Below are positions 1 through 9,358 of a stretch of 64,000 bases of DNA, one piece after another. The first letter of the stretch is position 1. Each line of letters begins with the position of its first letter. The DNA lies in the NCBI GenBank assembly GCA_002421905.1, contig DISK01000004.1:40988-104987 (forward strand), read 5' to 3'. The notes below the pieces were generated by a model. That model made no database searches. It was not told the origin of the DNA and worked only from the letters and a program-made list of their open reading frames with translations. This DNA comes from Micavibrio sp. UBA6212. Its GTDB lineage: Bacteria > Pseudomonadota > Alphaproteobacteria > Micavibrionales > Micavibrionaceae. Both the position numbers and the translations under genes were made by a program.

Positions 1-315
1 CAGGGCAACAACCAGACCGTCCAGTTCGTCTGTCACAATAATCTGGCAGGACAGGCGCGAACGCTTGGTCAGGTTAAACGCCAGATCGAGCATGTCTTCT
101 TCTGCTTCGGAAATATCGCCTTCGTCGGGCATAACCTCGTCCCACCAATCGGGATGCACATAAACATGGCACGTTGCGCAGGCGAGTGATCCGCCGCAAG
201 CGCCTTCGATTTTGTCCATGGAGTGTTTGACGGCGACTTCCATCACCGACAACCCAACGGGCGCATCAATCGTTTTGGTGGAACCATCCACCTGAATAAA
301 ATGAATCTGGGGCAT
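1..315 (-). CDS. 2Fe-2S ferredoxin, cut by window edge
   Basis: This is the first 105 codons of an adrenodoxin-type [2Fe-2S] ferredoxin. The reading frame is open to base 1, so the 3' end lies outside the window. The translation shows the cluster-binding pattern C-x5-C-x2-C (EGACGGSLACATCHVYV) and the later fourth cysteine in RLSCQII, with the acidic stretch DEGDISEAEEDMLDLAF between them, typical of this fold. The start ATG is five bases beyond the stop of the upstream cysteine desulfurase gene, with AAGGA overlapping that gene's end. Such ferredoxins serve electron transfer in Fe-S cluster assembly (the Fdx role in ISC systems). The pairing with a cysteine desulfurase supports that role here. 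The family call is firm; the exact partner is inferred. Confidence 0.92.
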   Translation of the reverse strand, partial: MPQIHFIQVDGSTKTIDAPVGLSVMEVAVKHSMDKIEGACGGSLACATCHVYVHPDWWDEVMPDEGDISEAEEDMLDLAFNLTKRSRLSCQIIVTDELDGLVVAL

Positions 316-320
316 AAAAA

Positions 321-1424
321 CTAATCCTTGAATAAACGGGAGCTGACCTTGTCCCACACGGCAATAAATTGCTCAACTTCTTTTTCAGTTGTAGTGTGAC
401 CGAGTGACACACGTAACGATGCAATTTGTGGGGATGCTTCGATCCCCATGGCGGTCAATGTATAAGATAGCTTGGTTGACCCGCTGGAACAGGCCGATCC
501 GGCGCTCAACGCAATACCCTCCAGATCAAATGCCATCAACAAAGTCTCGCCGCTTTTGCTTTCGACAATCACCATGGATGTGTTGGCCACGCGCGGAGCC
601 TCTTGTCCCAGAATGCGGACACGGTTTGATGTTTTGCGGATATGGGATTCAATTCGGTCACGCCAGATAGAAAGTTTTTGATAGTCGTCAAGGACGGAAC
701 AGGCATCGACCGCTGCCGCACCGAACGCGGCAATTCCTGCAACGTTGACCGTGCCGCCCCGTTGCCGGCGTTCTTGTCCTCCCCCTTGAACAAGACGAGG
801 AACCTGAAGACCGGCAGCACAGACTAATGCGCCGACACCATGAGTCCCGCCGATTTTATGGGCCGAGATAGTCATGAAATCAACGCCAAGACTTTCGCGG
901 GTGATGGGCAACCGCCCAAAGGCCTGAACCGCGTCACAATGAACCAACGCACCAACGGCTTTGGCCATGCGGGCAATTTCCTGAATGGGTTGGATAACGC
1001 CGGTTTCATTATTGACCATCATCACCGACACCAACGCGGGCGGGGTGGGGTGGTTCAACATCTCTTGCAAGGCATCCAGATCAATCACGCCATTTTGCTG
1101 AACCGGAATTTTCTCGGCCGCAACACCGCACTCCATGATGGAAGGATGTTCGATGGATGAAATCAGAATACGTTGTCCGGCAAATCCTTTCAGGATGGTG
1201 TTATTGCCCTCTGTTGCGCCGGAATTGAAAATAATCTGTTGTGCATCGACATTCAGAATCTCGCCGATTTGGCGCCGCGCCGTCTCGACATGCTTGTTGG
1301 CCTGTCGCCCGAAGGAATGGACAGATGCCGCATTCCCCACTTCGGACATGATGGAAGTGGCTAAATCAAAGGCCTTGGGCCGGATCGGTGTGGTGGCATT
1401 GTGGTCAAAAAATAAATTTGTCAT
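321..1424 (-). CDS. Cysteine desulfurase (IscS/NifS family)
   Basis: This PLP enzyme takes sulfur from cysteine as an enzyme-bound persulfide for Fe-S cluster assembly, releasing alanine. It has 367 residues, a normal length. The PLP lysine is K190 in ISAHKIGG, and the HCDAVQAFG stretch before it supplies the cofactor-ring aspartate. The persulfide cysteine is about C312 in SAGSACSSGS. The N-terminus FFDHNATTP is the class V aminotransferase signature. A GAAGGTGA ribosome site precedes the ATG. The ferredoxin gene follows after five bases, so the two form an operon divergent from an alpha/beta hydrolase gene. Whether the protein works in an ISC or SUF context cannot be told, since the next genes lie outside the window. 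Confidence 0.93.
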   Translation of the reverse strand: MTNLFFDHNATTPIRPKAFDLATSIMSEVGNAASVHSFGRQANKHVETARRQIGEILNVDAQQIIFNSGATEGNNTILKGFAGQRILISSIEHPSIMECGVAAEKIPVQQNGVIDLDALQEMLNHPTPPALVSVMMVNNETGVIQPIQEIARMAKAVGALVHCDAVQAFGRLPITRESLGVDFMTISAHKIGGTHGVGALVCAAGLQVPRLVQGGGQERRQRGGTVNVAGIAAFGAAAVDACSVLDDYQKLSIWRDRIESHIRKTSNRVRILGQEAPRVANTSMVIVESKSGETLLMAFDLEGIALSAGSACSSGSTKLSYTLTAMGIEASPQIASLRVSLGHTTTEKEVEQFIAVWDKVSSRLFKD

Positions 1425-1573
1425 GGTTTTTCACCTTCAAGTCTTGAAATACAAAATATCCACAACAAAATCAATATGTTATAAGAAACTATTGGACTTA
1501 TGGACAGAAAATGGTCTATACCTCAAAAAAATTAAACATAAACGCATTTATACGGGAACCATACGGAAAACAT

Positions 1574-2260
1574 ATGCCAGGAATTATCATCAATGGCCCT
1601 GCTGGGCGTCTGGAATCGCGTTATCATCACTCCAAAATCGAAAATGCCCCGTTGGCTTTGATTTTGCATCCCGCCCCTGATCGTGGGGGCACAATGAATC
1701 ACCGTATCCCTTATACGATGTTTAACACATTCAAAGAACATGGTTTTTCTGCTTTGCGCTTTAACTTTCGTGGCGTGGGGGAAAGTCAGGGTCTTTATGA
1801 TAAAGGCGAAGGCGAATTGTCTGATGCCGCTGCTGCGCTTGACTGGATGCAATCAATTAACCCGAATGCGCCTTATGTCTGGGTGGGTGGTTTTGCCTTT
1901 GGCGCGTGGATCAGTATGCAACTTCTGATGCGCCGTCCGGAAATCAAAGGTTTTATCGCGGTATCTCCGCCAGCCAACGAAATTGATTTCAGTTTTCTGG
2001 CACCTTGCCCTCAATCTGGTTTGATCCTTCAAGGCAACAAAGACAATATTGTTCCCGAACCAATGGTCGAAAAAGTGGTCGAACGCCTCAATGCCCAAAA
2101 AGGTATTGCGATTGATTACCGTGTATTGGATGGTGCCAACCATTTCTACAATGACCACATGGATCAAATGGTTGAACATATGCATGATTACCTGAATCTC
2201 CGCGCAGTCGGAAAGCCGGTTGATATGGTCACTCAGGAAAAAGCAAAAAAAGCAGCGTAA
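1574..2260 (+). CDS. Alpha/beta hydrolase (COG2945 type)
   Basis: A 228-residue hydrolase-fold protein of the COG2945 kind. Visible family landmarks are LILHPAPDRGGTMNHR near the start, LRFNFRGVGESQG, and GFAFGAWISMQLLMRRPE, where the usual nucleophile-elbow serine is replaced (G-F-A-F-G). GANHFY near the end carries the likely catalytic histidine. The Ala in place of Ser at the elbow makes ordinary esterase activity doubtful. The frame is open further upstream to 1511, but the family normally begins close to the NGPAGRLE segment, so the ATG at 1574 is chosen. It often neighbours Fe-S assembly genes in alphaproteobacteria (general knowledge). Its substrate is unknown. A perfect hairpin terminator overlaps its stop codon. 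Confidence 0.82.
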   Translation: MPGIIINGPAGRLESRYHHSKIENAPLALILHPAPDRGGTMNHRIPYTMFNTFKEHGFSALRFNFRGVGESQGLYDKGEGELSDAAAALDWMQSINPNAPYVWVGGFAFGAWISMQLLMRRPEIKGFIAVSPPANEIDFSFLAPCPQSGLILQGNKDNIVPEPMVEKVVERLNAQKGIAIDYRVLDGANHFYNDHMDQMVEHMHDYLNLRAVGKPVDMVTQEKAKKAA

Positions 2261-2270
2261 GCTGCTTTTT
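2247..2270. terminator. Bidirectional hairpin terminator between hydrolase and bcp
   Basis: A perfect 10-bp stem, AAAAAGCAGC and GCTGCTTTTT, closes on the loop GTAA, whose TAA is the hydrolase stop codon. A/T runs on both sides let it act for the rightward hydrolase gene and the leftward bcp gene, whose stop codon begins at 2273. Confidence 0.8.
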
Positions 2271-2272
2271 CT

Positions 2273-2737
2273 TTATGTGCTCAAAGCTTTCAAAATTTCT
2301 TCAACATGTCCCGGAACCTTGACCTTGCGCCAGATGGAGGAAATTTTTCCTGATCCATCAATGATAAAGGTTGCACGGTCAATCCCCATATATTTGCGCC
2401 CATACATGGATTTCTCGATCCATGTTCCGTAAGCCTCGCAAAGCTTGCCATCTTCATCCGAGAGCAGCGGGAATTTCAGCCCGTATTTTTCTTTGAATTT
2501 TTTGTGCTTTTCAATACTGTCTTTCGATACGCCAATCACTGGAACATCCAGTTTATTAAAAGCTGAAATATGATCGGTAAAAGAACAAGCTTCTTTGGTG
2601 CAACCGGATGTGTCGTCTTTGGGATAGAAATACAGAACAAAGCTTTTTCCCTTGAAGTCTTTAAGTGAAAGAACAGTTCCATCATCCGCAAGGGCGGAAA
2701 AATCAGGGGCTTTGTTGCCAATTTCGATCATGGTCAT
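2273..2737 (-). CDS. bcp: Thioredoxin-dependent peroxiredoxin Bcp
   Basis: A 154-residue peroxiredoxin of the Bcp/PrxQ group that reduces hydrogen and organic peroxides using thioredoxin. The active site reads YPKDDTSGCTKEACSF: the first cysteine is the peroxidatic one and the second, five residues later, is the PrxQ-type resolving cysteine. The N-terminus IGNKAPDFSALADDG is typical. The frame extends to 2806, but the added residues are atypical. The ATG at 2737 has AAAGGA at good spacing and is followed by a second Met two codons on (2731). The gene is convergent with the hydrolase and divergent from the AsmA-like gene, an arrangement common in alphaproteobacteria. Confidence 0.92.
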   Translation of the reverse strand: MTMIEIGNKAPDFSALADDGTVLSLKDFKGKSFVLYFYPKDDTSGCTKEACSFTDHISAFNKLDVPVIGVSKDSIEKHKKFKEKYGLKFPLLSDEDGKLCEAYGTWIEKSMYGRKYMGIDRATFIIDGSGKISSIWRKVKVPGHVEEILKALST

Positions 2738-2872
2738 CTGGTATCCTTTGTATAAGATGAAGTATATAAGAAAATTGTGTGTCTTTTGGCATCTGTCAAC
2801 CCGCAAAACTGGTCAGACGGAGAATATTTGCTATGATCCACGTTATATAAGGGCAGGATTTGTAAGAGGGAC

Positions 2873-5800
2873 ATGAAAGTCATTCTGAAATTCATACGTA
2901 AGACGGTCTTTCTGGTTCTGGAATTGGCTGTACTGGTGGCGGTGCTGGTGATGCTGGCAACGACATTTGTGCTGTGGAAGTTTTCCAAGGGCCCTGTCGA
3001 TATGACTTTTGCTGCGGACTATGTGAAGTCGGCACTGGTCGATAAGGATTCGACCTCTAATCTGTCATTCGGTGTGATTGTTGCAGAATGGCCGGAATTT
3101 TCTGGGCCGATCATTCTGGGGGTCAGCAATGTCAAGCTTGAAGACAACGGTCAGACGGTTCTGGACGTTCCTCAGTTGGGCATACAACTGGCCAAGCTTC
3201 CGTTTCTTGTCGGGGCGATAAGACCCGAGGCGATTGTTGTCACTAACTCGATTTTGAAAGTAATCCGGACGAAAAATGGTGGCGTTCATTTGCTGATTTC
3301 TCCTGATATTGACGTCGCCCAAAAAGAGGAGATTGTCCAAAATGAAAAAGATTCCCTGATAACTCTGAAAGATATCGGGGAAAGCTTCTTCAAAGGAGGA
3401 AATCTTCCGGATTATCCGGAATTAAAACCATTATCTCAACTGCAAAAAGTATCAGTGCGGAATGCCCAGATCATCGTGGATGACCATGCGTCTGGAGTAA
3501 GCTGGCAGATTCCTGATGTCGAACTTGATCTGGAACGTCAGAAAGAAAGTTTTGATTTGTCACTTTCCTATCGGGATGAGGAGACTGCAGGGAACGCAGA
3601 ACAGGATGATAAACAGACTCCCTTGTCTTCGATCTCGTTGAATTTGGCCAGAACCAATGGCGGGGTTTTGGTAAAGGGAAAAATTACGCAGGTGAATTTT
3701 GCGACGTTGTCCAGAATAGCCCTCCCTTATAGTTCGTTACTGGAACAAAAATTTGTAACGGATGGGGACATTACCGGAAGTCTCGACGATAATTGGAATC
3801 CGCAAAAAATTAAGGCGAAAATTTCTTCTGATAAAGGCGATCTAAGTCTGACTGGACTCTATGAACAACCGCTCACCTTCGGAAATATGGCGGCCAACAT
3901 CACCTATGACCGCACGGCAGGAATATTTGAAATCGGCGAAACCCATATGGATATTAATGGGGTTACTGTTTCTTTGGCGGGAGATCGCGACATCTCGGGG
4001 ACACAGAAATATTTCCCTCTGACCGTCTCTATACCCAAAGTCACTTTTGACGAGATTCATAAAATGTGGCCCTCTTCTGAAAAGGCAACCATCCTTGGGG
4101 AATGGATGACCGATAAACTCTCCGGTGCGACAGTAAAAAATCTGGAATTAACATTGCCGATCAATCTGGATGACCTCTCGGATATTCCCTCCGAAAAGAT
4201 TGAGGCAAAATTCGCTTATGAGAATTTGAAAGCCGATTACCGTGCCCCGATGCTTCCCGCAGAGAAAGCCCAAGGAACGGCGACGATCAAGAACGATGTT
4301 CTCGATATCATTGTCACTTCCGGAAAAATCGCCGATCTTAAAATAAAAAAGGGCAGGGTCAATATAACCCATTTGACACACCCAACCACTATTGGTGAAG
4401 TGACAATTGACGCCGAACTCGAAGGGCCCGTCCCCACGGTTCTTGATTATATTGGTAAAGATCCGATCAATCTGGCCGATAAAATCGGACTGGATAAAAA
4501 TAAGGTCAAAGGGACTGCGGACATGAAGGTCAATGTCGTTTTTCCTGCCTTGAAAGACCTTCCTGCTGATGATGTGAAGGTAAAAGTTGATGCAACGCTT
4601 CGTGATGTGTTGTTGCCCAAAATTGTGCGTGGCCTTGATATTGCAGGGGGGCCGTTCGCACTGAAAGTTGAGGGGGGATCATTCGAAATATCCGGAAAAG
4701 GGACGCTGGATGGTCGCGATATTGATATGACATACTCGGAATATATCAATCTGGATGACGCTCCCTACAGCAGTAAAATCAGGGCATCACTGGTTTCTGA
4801 TGAAAAACTCCGCCATCATTTCGGAGTTAATCTTGATGATTTTGTCGCGGGAAAAGTTCCAATCAAAATTGAGTATCTGGAACCAAAATTGGGGCAGGTC
4901 GATATTGATATAGAGGCAGATTTGACGCCGGCTCATTTCTTTGTGTCCCCGCTTGATTACTTTAAAAAAGAGGGCATAAAAGGTAAGGCAACCGCTAAGG
5001 CAATCATTCGCAATCAGGATATCCAGTCGGTAAAAGATATAAAAATTGATATTGATGGGGGCGTGTCCGCCAACGGGGACGTTAAATTTGGTAAGCTGGG
5101 CTCTGAATGGGATATCGTATCGGCAAAATTTCCAAAGGTCAAAATTGGTCGCGCCAATGATTTTAATCTTGATTTGAAAATCCCACAAAAAAATACGCTG
5201 GATGTCTCTATTACTGGCAGAGTCTTTGATGGGCGTCCGTTTATTGGCGGGGATCAGGATAACGCAGAAAAGGGAAGAACTTCTCAAAAAGAATATGCCT
5301 CCACCAAACCAAGTGGAATGGCTGTTCATGCCACGGTGAATGTGGCCAGAATAATTGGTGGTAAGGATGCTGACCAATATCTCTCCGACCCAAAAATCAA
5401 GGTTAAAACCAATGCTCAGGACGACATTGAATTTCTTGATCTGGCAGGAAAGACACCTCACGGTAAATTGACGGTGACGCTCAAACCAAATGCATCAAAA
5501 CGAATGGAGTTAAGAGTTAATTCCGACAATGCTGGTGAAGCGTTGCGCGCACTTGATTTATATAACCATGTTATCGGGGGCACACTCCAGATGCAAGGAA
5601 CGCAGATTGCAGGTGGTGGACTAAACGATATTTCCGGACGCGGACGAATAATGGATTTTACCGTTATCAAGGCTCCTATTCTGGCAAAATTCATTAACCT
5701 GTTCTCGCTATCCGGCCTTTCGGAATTGTTACAGAATAAAGGAATTGAATTTGAAAAACTGCGAACCTCCTTCGAATGGAGAAAACAAAATGGAGACCGG

Positions 5801-6172
5801 ATTATTTTCTTGAAAAATGGTCGGACGTCCGGTGCGTCAATTGGGTTGAGTTTTTCTGGTACGATCAATCAAACCAAGGGTCAAACCAATCTCGAAGGGA
5901 CAGTGGTTCCAATGTCTCAAGTCAATACGATGGTTGCCAAGATTCCGTTGCTTGGTAAAATTCTAGGCGGATCAAGCGGCAGCCTGATTGCGGCGACCTA
6001 TACCATGAAGGGGCCAAATGATGACCCGAGCGTCTTTATCAATCCTCTGTCGGTTCTGACGCCGGGCTTCTTGCGCTCTTTGCTGTTTGAAGGGGATAAC
6101 GATTACGATGATATGGAAGAACAGGAAAAAAAGGCTCCGTCAAAACAGACGAAGCCTCACTATAACCGATAG
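2873..6172 (+). CDS. AsmA/YhdP-like large membrane-anchored protein
   Basis: A 1099-residue protein with one N-terminal membrane helix (about residues 8-36, rich in Val and Leu) followed by a very long, beta-rich periplasmic region. It has the look of the DUF3971/AsmA_2 (YhdP) family, whose members are large bridge-like proteins linked to phospholipid transport between inner and outer membrane. The C-terminal part with GGTLQMQGTQIAGGG, SGRGRIMDFTV and a closing MKGPNDDPSVFINPLSVLTPGFLR is the most characteristic segment. The ATG has AGAGGGAC just upstream. It lies between bcp and tyrS, a context frequent for this family in alphaproteobacteria. The family call is fairly sure; the lipid-transport role is carried over from relatives. 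Confidence 0.85.
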   Translation: MKVILKFIRKTVFLVLELAVLVAVLVMLATTFVLWKFSKGPVDMTFAADYVKSALVDKDSTSNLSFGVIVAEWPEFSGPIILGVSNVKLEDNGQTVLDVPQLGIQLAKLPFLVGAIRPEAIVVTNSILKVIRTKNGGVHLLISPDIDVAQKEEIVQNEKDSLITLKDIGESFFKGGNLPDYPELKPLSQLQKVSVRNAQIIVDDHASGVSWQIPDVELDLERQKESFDLSLSYRDEETAGNAEQDDKQTPLSSISLNLARTNGGVLVKGKITQVNFATLSRIALPYSSLLEQKFVTDGDITGSLDDNWNPQKIKAKISSDKGDLSLTGLYEQPLTFGNMAANITYDRTAGIFEIGETHMDINGVTVSLAGDRDISGTQKYFPLTVSIPKVTFDEIHKMWPSSEKATILGEWMTDKLSGATVKNLELTLPINLDDLSDIPSEKIEAKFAYENLKADYRAPMLPAEKAQGTATIKNDVLDIIVTSGKIADLKIKKGRVNITHLTHPTTIGEVTIDAELEGPVPTVLDYIGKDPINLADKIGLDKNKVKGTADMKVNVVFPALKDLPADDVKVKVDATLRDVLLPKIVRGLDIAGGPFALKVEGGSFEISGKGTLDGRDIDMTYSEYINLDDAPYSSKIRASLVSDEKLRHHFGVNLDDFVAGKVPIKIEYLEPKLGQVDIDIEADLTPAHFFVSPLDYFKKEGIKGKATAKAIIRNQDIQSVKDIKIDIDGGVSANGDVKFGKLGSEWDIVSAKFPKVKIGRANDFNLDLKIPQKNTLDVSITGRVFDGRPFIGGDQDNAEKGRTSQKEYASTKPSGMAVHATVNVARIIGGKDADQYLSDPKIKVKTNAQDDIEFLDLAGKTPHGKLTVTLKPNASKRMELRVNSDNAGEALRALDLYNHVIGGTLQMQGTQIAGGGLNDISGRGRIMDFTVIKAPILAKFINLFSLSGLSELLQNKGIEFEKLRTSFEWRKQNGDRIIFLKNGRTSGASIGLSFSGTINQTKGQTNLEGTVVPMSQVNTMVAKIPLLGKILGGSSGSLIAATYTMKGPNDDPSVFINPLSVLTPGFLRSLLFEGDNDYDDMEEQEKKAPSKQTKPHYNR

Positions 6173-6180
6173 AAAAATGA

Positions 6181-7449
6181 TTATGCTCTGATTTTTATCA
6201 GGGCATGTTTCTTTTTACCCGAAGACACTTTGATATATCCGTCGCCGGTCATATCTGACAATGTCACCAACTGCGCACCGTCAGACACAGACGCATCATT
6301 GATCTTGGCTCCACCACCTTGAACAAGGCGCTTGGCCTCGCCGTTCGTGGAAACCAGACCAGTTTCGCGCAAAGCATCAATGACACTCATGCCCGTTTTC
6401 AGGATGTCTTCCGGCACTTCGATAAAAGGCAGATTGTCCCCAACGCTGCCTTGCTCGAAGGTCATGCGGGCAGTTTCTGCGGCTTCTAGGGCGGCTTGTT
6501 CTCCATGGCATAATTTTGTGGCCTCGAACGCGAGAATTTTCTTGGCTTCGTTGATCTCGGCATCCTTTAATTGTTCCAACTTGGCAATCTCGTCCATCGG
6601 CATCGTGGTAAACAGTTTCAGGAAACGACCAACATCGGCGTCCTCTGTGTTGCGCCAGTACTGCCAGTAATCATACGGGCTGCACATATCGCCACGCAAC
6701 CAGACGGCCCCGCCTTCGGTTTTGCCCATCTTTCCACCCGAAGCCGTGGTCAATAAAGGACAGGTCAGAACGAACAATTCCTTGCCCAGTTTCTTATGGG
6801 TCAGATCAACACCGTTAATCATATTGCCCCACTGGTCAGACCCGCCCATTTGCAGGACAATATCTCGGGTCTGGTGCAAATGCATGAAATCATATCCCTG
6901 CATAATCATATAATTGAACTCGAGGAACGTCAGGGGCTGCTCACGGTCGAGACGCAGCTTGACCGAGTCAAATGACAACATGCGGTTGATCGTAAAATAC
7001 GTTCCGTAATCGCGCAGGAATTCCATGTAATTGAGTTTCAAAATCCAGTCAGCATTATTGAGCATCTCGGCATCGTTCTTGCCAGTGCCATAGGTGATAA
7101 ACTGGGCATAACATTCTTTGATGCTCTCGACGTTGGCCTGAATATCCTCTGTGGTCAAAAGGGGGCGTGTTTTATCTTTGAACGAGGGGTCGCCGATCAT
7201 GGCGGTGGCACCCCCGACAAGCGTATAGGGTTTATGACCGGTTTTCTGGAACCAGTGCATCATCATCACAGGAACCAGATGCCCGATGTGAAGACTTTTC
7301 CCTGTCGGGTCAAATCCGCAATAGGCACTTTGTACCCCCGAAGCCAGCTTGGCGTCCAAACCGTCCATATTGGAACATTGGTGGATGAAACCACGTTCGG
7401 AAATAATATTCAAAAAATCTGATTTGTACTGTGATTTGTGCTGGGTCAT
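6181..7449 (-). CDS. tyrS: Tyrosyl-tRNA synthetase
   Basis: A class I aminoacyl-tRNA synthetase that charges tRNA-Tyr; 422 residues, normal length. The HIGH motif is HIGH at residues 55-58 in DPTGKSLHIGHLVP. The KMSKS loop reads KMGKT in SGGKMGKTEGGAVWL, a variant seen in bacterial TyrS. GYDFMHLHQ and GGSDQWGN are tyrosine- and ATP-pocket segments. The last 70 residues form an S4 RNA-binding domain (GLVSTNGEAKRLVQGGGAKIND). It is divergent from anmK with 41 bases between the starts, an old and widespread pairing in proteobacteria. Confidence 0.97.
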   Translation of the reverse strand: MTQHKSQYKSDFLNIISERGFIHQCSNMDGLDAKLASGVQSAYCGFDPTGKSLHIGHLVPVMMMHWFQKTGHKPYTLVGGATAMIGDPSFKDKTRPLLTTEDIQANVESIKECYAQFITYGTGKNDAEMLNNADWILKLNYMEFLRDYGTYFTINRMLSFDSVKLRLDREQPLTFLEFNYMIMQGYDFMHLHQTRDIVLQMGGSDQWGNMINGVDLTHKKLGKELFVLTCPLLTTASGGKMGKTEGGAVWLRGDMCSPYDYWQYWRNTEDADVGRFLKLFTTMPMDEIAKLEQLKDAEINEAKKILAFEATKLCHGEQAALEAAETARMTFEQGSVGDNLPFIEVPEDILKTGMSVIDALRETGLVSTNGEAKRLVQGGGAKINDASVSDGAQLVTLSDMTGDGYIKVSSGKKKHALIKIRA

Positions 7450-7490
7450 TCTTCTCTACGCTTTGTTTTTGCAGACTTTTATGCTAGCAA

Positions 7491-8603
7491 ATGGACATGA
7501 CTTTGCCAACGACTTTTCCTAAAACTTATAAAACTCTGGGGTTGATGTCCGGCACGTCTCTGGACGGCGTTGACGTGGCGCTGATTGAAACAGACGGGCA
7601 GGGCACGGTTATTCCTTTGGGGTTCTTGTATGTGCCCTATCCGGACGCATTGCGGCTGCGCGTGAAAAATCATTTTGGCACCAAAGACAAAACACCTGAA
7701 ACCGAAGCGGTCGAACGGGATTTGACGTTATTTCACGCCGATGCCGTTCGTGCATTTTTGGTGCAGGAAAATCTGGATAAAACCGATATTGATGTGGTGG
7801 GCTTTCACGGTCAAACGCTCTATCACGACCCTGATCATGGTTTCACATGGCAAATCGGCGATGGTGAACTTCTGGCAAACGAACTTGGCATAAATGTCGT
7901 TAATGACTTCCGCGCCAATGATGTTAAACAGGGGGGGCAGGGCGCACCATTGATCCCGATCTATCATTATGCGCGGGCGCGGTCATCCAACCTGAAACGC
8001 CCCGTGGCGATTTTGAATATCGGTGGTGTTTCGAATGTGACATGGATCGACGGCAACGAAGATGATCTGGTCGCGTTTGACTGTGGCCCGGGGAATGCAT
8101 TGCTTGATGATCTGGTGTCGAAAATGACGGGCGAACGGTTCGATCAGGATGCAGGCTGGGCACGTCAGGGAAAGGCAGACCGCGATGTGCTGGAACGCTG
8201 GTTATCCCATGACTATTTCAAAAAACCAGCCCCAAAATCACTCGACCGCGATGCATGGGATGTCAAAACCATTTCGAATTTTCCCCTGCCTGATGCAGCG
8301 GCAACGCTCACGGCCTTTACCGTCGAAGCCATTGTAAAGGGGGCTGAACTTTTCCCCGAACCTGCCAAAGAATGGTACGTCACCGGCGGCGGGCGGCTTA
8401 ACCCTGCGATGATGGCGGGGCTGGCGAACGCCCTCAAAGTGCCTGTTCTTCCGGTCGAACAGATTGGCTGGAACGGCGATGCATTAGAAGCCGAAGGCTT
8501 CGCCTATATGGCGGTTCGCAAATTGCTGGATTTACCAATCTCTTTCCCAAAAACCACGGGCTGCGCCGAACCACTGACGGGCGGTAAACTCCATAAACAA
8601 TAG
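7491..8603 (+). CDS. anmK: Anhydro-N-acetylmuramic acid kinase
   Basis: AnmK phosphorylates and opens 1,6-anhydro-MurNAc recovered from cell-wall turnover, giving MurNAc-6-phosphate. The 370-residue protein begins with the family signature LMSGTSLDGVDVALIE. The sugar and nucleotide sites include GFHGQTLYHDP, NDFRANDVKQGGQGAPL, LNIGGVSNVTW and FDCGPGNALLDD. VTGGGRLNP and EAEGFAYMAVRKL close the ASKHA fold. The length is typical. Divergent from tyrS. No MurQ etherase or other recycling gene is next to it. Confidence 0.96.
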   Translation: MDMTLPTTFPKTYKTLGLMSGTSLDGVDVALIETDGQGTVIPLGFLYVPYPDALRLRVKNHFGTKDKTPETEAVERDLTLFHADAVRAFLVQENLDKTDIDVVGFHGQTLYHDPDHGFTWQIGDGELLANELGINVVNDFRANDVKQGGQGAPLIPIYHYARARSSNLKRPVAILNIGGVSNVTWIDGNEDDLVAFDCGPGNALLDDLVSKMTGERFDQDAGWARQGKADRDVLERWLSHDYFKKPAPKSLDRDAWDVKTISNFPLPDAAATLTAFTVEAIVKGAELFPEPAKEWYVTGGGRLNPAMMAGLANALKVPVLPVEQIGWNGDALEAEGFAYMAVRKLLDLPISFPKTTGCAEPLTGGKLHKQ

Positions 8604-8620
8604 AGTATCTACCACCCGAT

Positions 8621-8656
8621 CGTCATTGCGAGGAGCTATAGCAACGAAGCAACCCA
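8621..8656 (+). repeat. Dispersed repeat, CGTCATTGCGAG type, copy 1
   Basis: CGTCATTGCGAGGAGC followed by a variable centre and then CGAAGCAACCCAG. The same two ends (CGTCATTGCGAG and GAAGCAATCCAG) recur at 23196-23226, 23263-23299 and 28263-28292. It sits between anmK and the ParA gene, in non-coding DNA. Confidence 0.75.
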
Positions 8657-8698
8657 GAAAAAGATCTGCAGACGCTGCGGTGAAAATATAATTGGAAT

Positions 8699-9358
8699 TT
8701 AAGCAGCCTTACTCTCGTCTTTTACAGACTTGTGCTTTTTGATTTCCTTGATCAAGGATTGCATTTCTATTGATGCCATTCCGCGCGCGTCATATTCATG
8801 AACACCCAACCCGTGCATAATAGACGATGCAAAGGCCACACGGTTGCCCAATGTTGATTTGGCAACCTGAATATTCATGTTGATCAATTTTTCCTGAATG
8901 GATGTATTGAGGTTGGAACGGGCAGGGACGCGGTTCATCACCAGCATCAACGGTTTTTTCTCTTGCATGATAATCTTGATGGTCGGCGCACACGCCCAGA
9001 CATCAAGCGGAGAAGGTTGCATCGGCATCAACACCAGATCCGCCAACCGGATCGCAATGCTTGACTCACTTTCGGCATGGGGGGGCGTATCAATCACGAT
9101 ATAATCGAACTCGCGCTGCATGCGCGGGAGTTCGCGCATCATCTTCCACCCTTGGGTCTGGAATAATGTAATCTTGTTCTTGCGACCCAAAGTCTGGCAC
9201 CGCATTTTGTGCCATTCGGTCAATGATCCTTGCGGATCGACATCAACAATCAGAACTTTACCGCCGGTCTGGTCAAAAGACGCAGCAAGTTGAGCCGACA
9301 GGGTGGTTTTTCCTGCTCCACCCTTGTGCTGGGCAATGGTAAATACTTTTCCGGTCAT
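8699..9358 (-). CDS. ParA/MinD-family ATPase, orphan
   Basis: A 219-residue deviant Walker A ATPase. The motif is QHKGGAGKTTLSAQLA (residues about 8-23), with the ParA-type second lysine position as KGGAGKT. Next come LIVDVDPQGSLTEW (A') and FDYIVIDTPPHAES (Walker B). It lacks an N-terminal DNA-binding helix-turn-helix and no parB lies beside it, so it belongs to the short orphan ParA group used for positioning cell structures or mobile DNA. AGAGGATAAAA precedes the ATG. Its cargo is unknown. It is distinct from the MipZ encoded 5 kb away. Confidence 0.85.
   Translation of the reverse strand: MTGKVFTIAQHKGGAGKTTLSAQLAASFDQTGGKVLIVDVDPQGSLTEWHKMRCQTLGRKNKITLFQTQGWKMMRELPRMQREFDYIVIDTPPHAESESSIAIRLADLVLMPMQPSPLDVWACAPTIKIIMQEKKPLMLVMNRVPARSNLNTSIQEKLINMNIQVAKSTLGNRVAFASSIMHGLGVHEYDARGMASIEMQSLIKEIKKHKSVKDESKAA

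Noticed and set aside
404..1680. Several plus-strand open frames of 60-181 codons
   Set aside because: They lie antisense to the cysteine desulfurase and show no family motifs or ribosome sites.
4787..5461. 224-codon minus-strand frame inside the AsmA-like gene
   Set aside because: Rich in unusual residues with no motifs; a shadow of the long real gene on the other strand.
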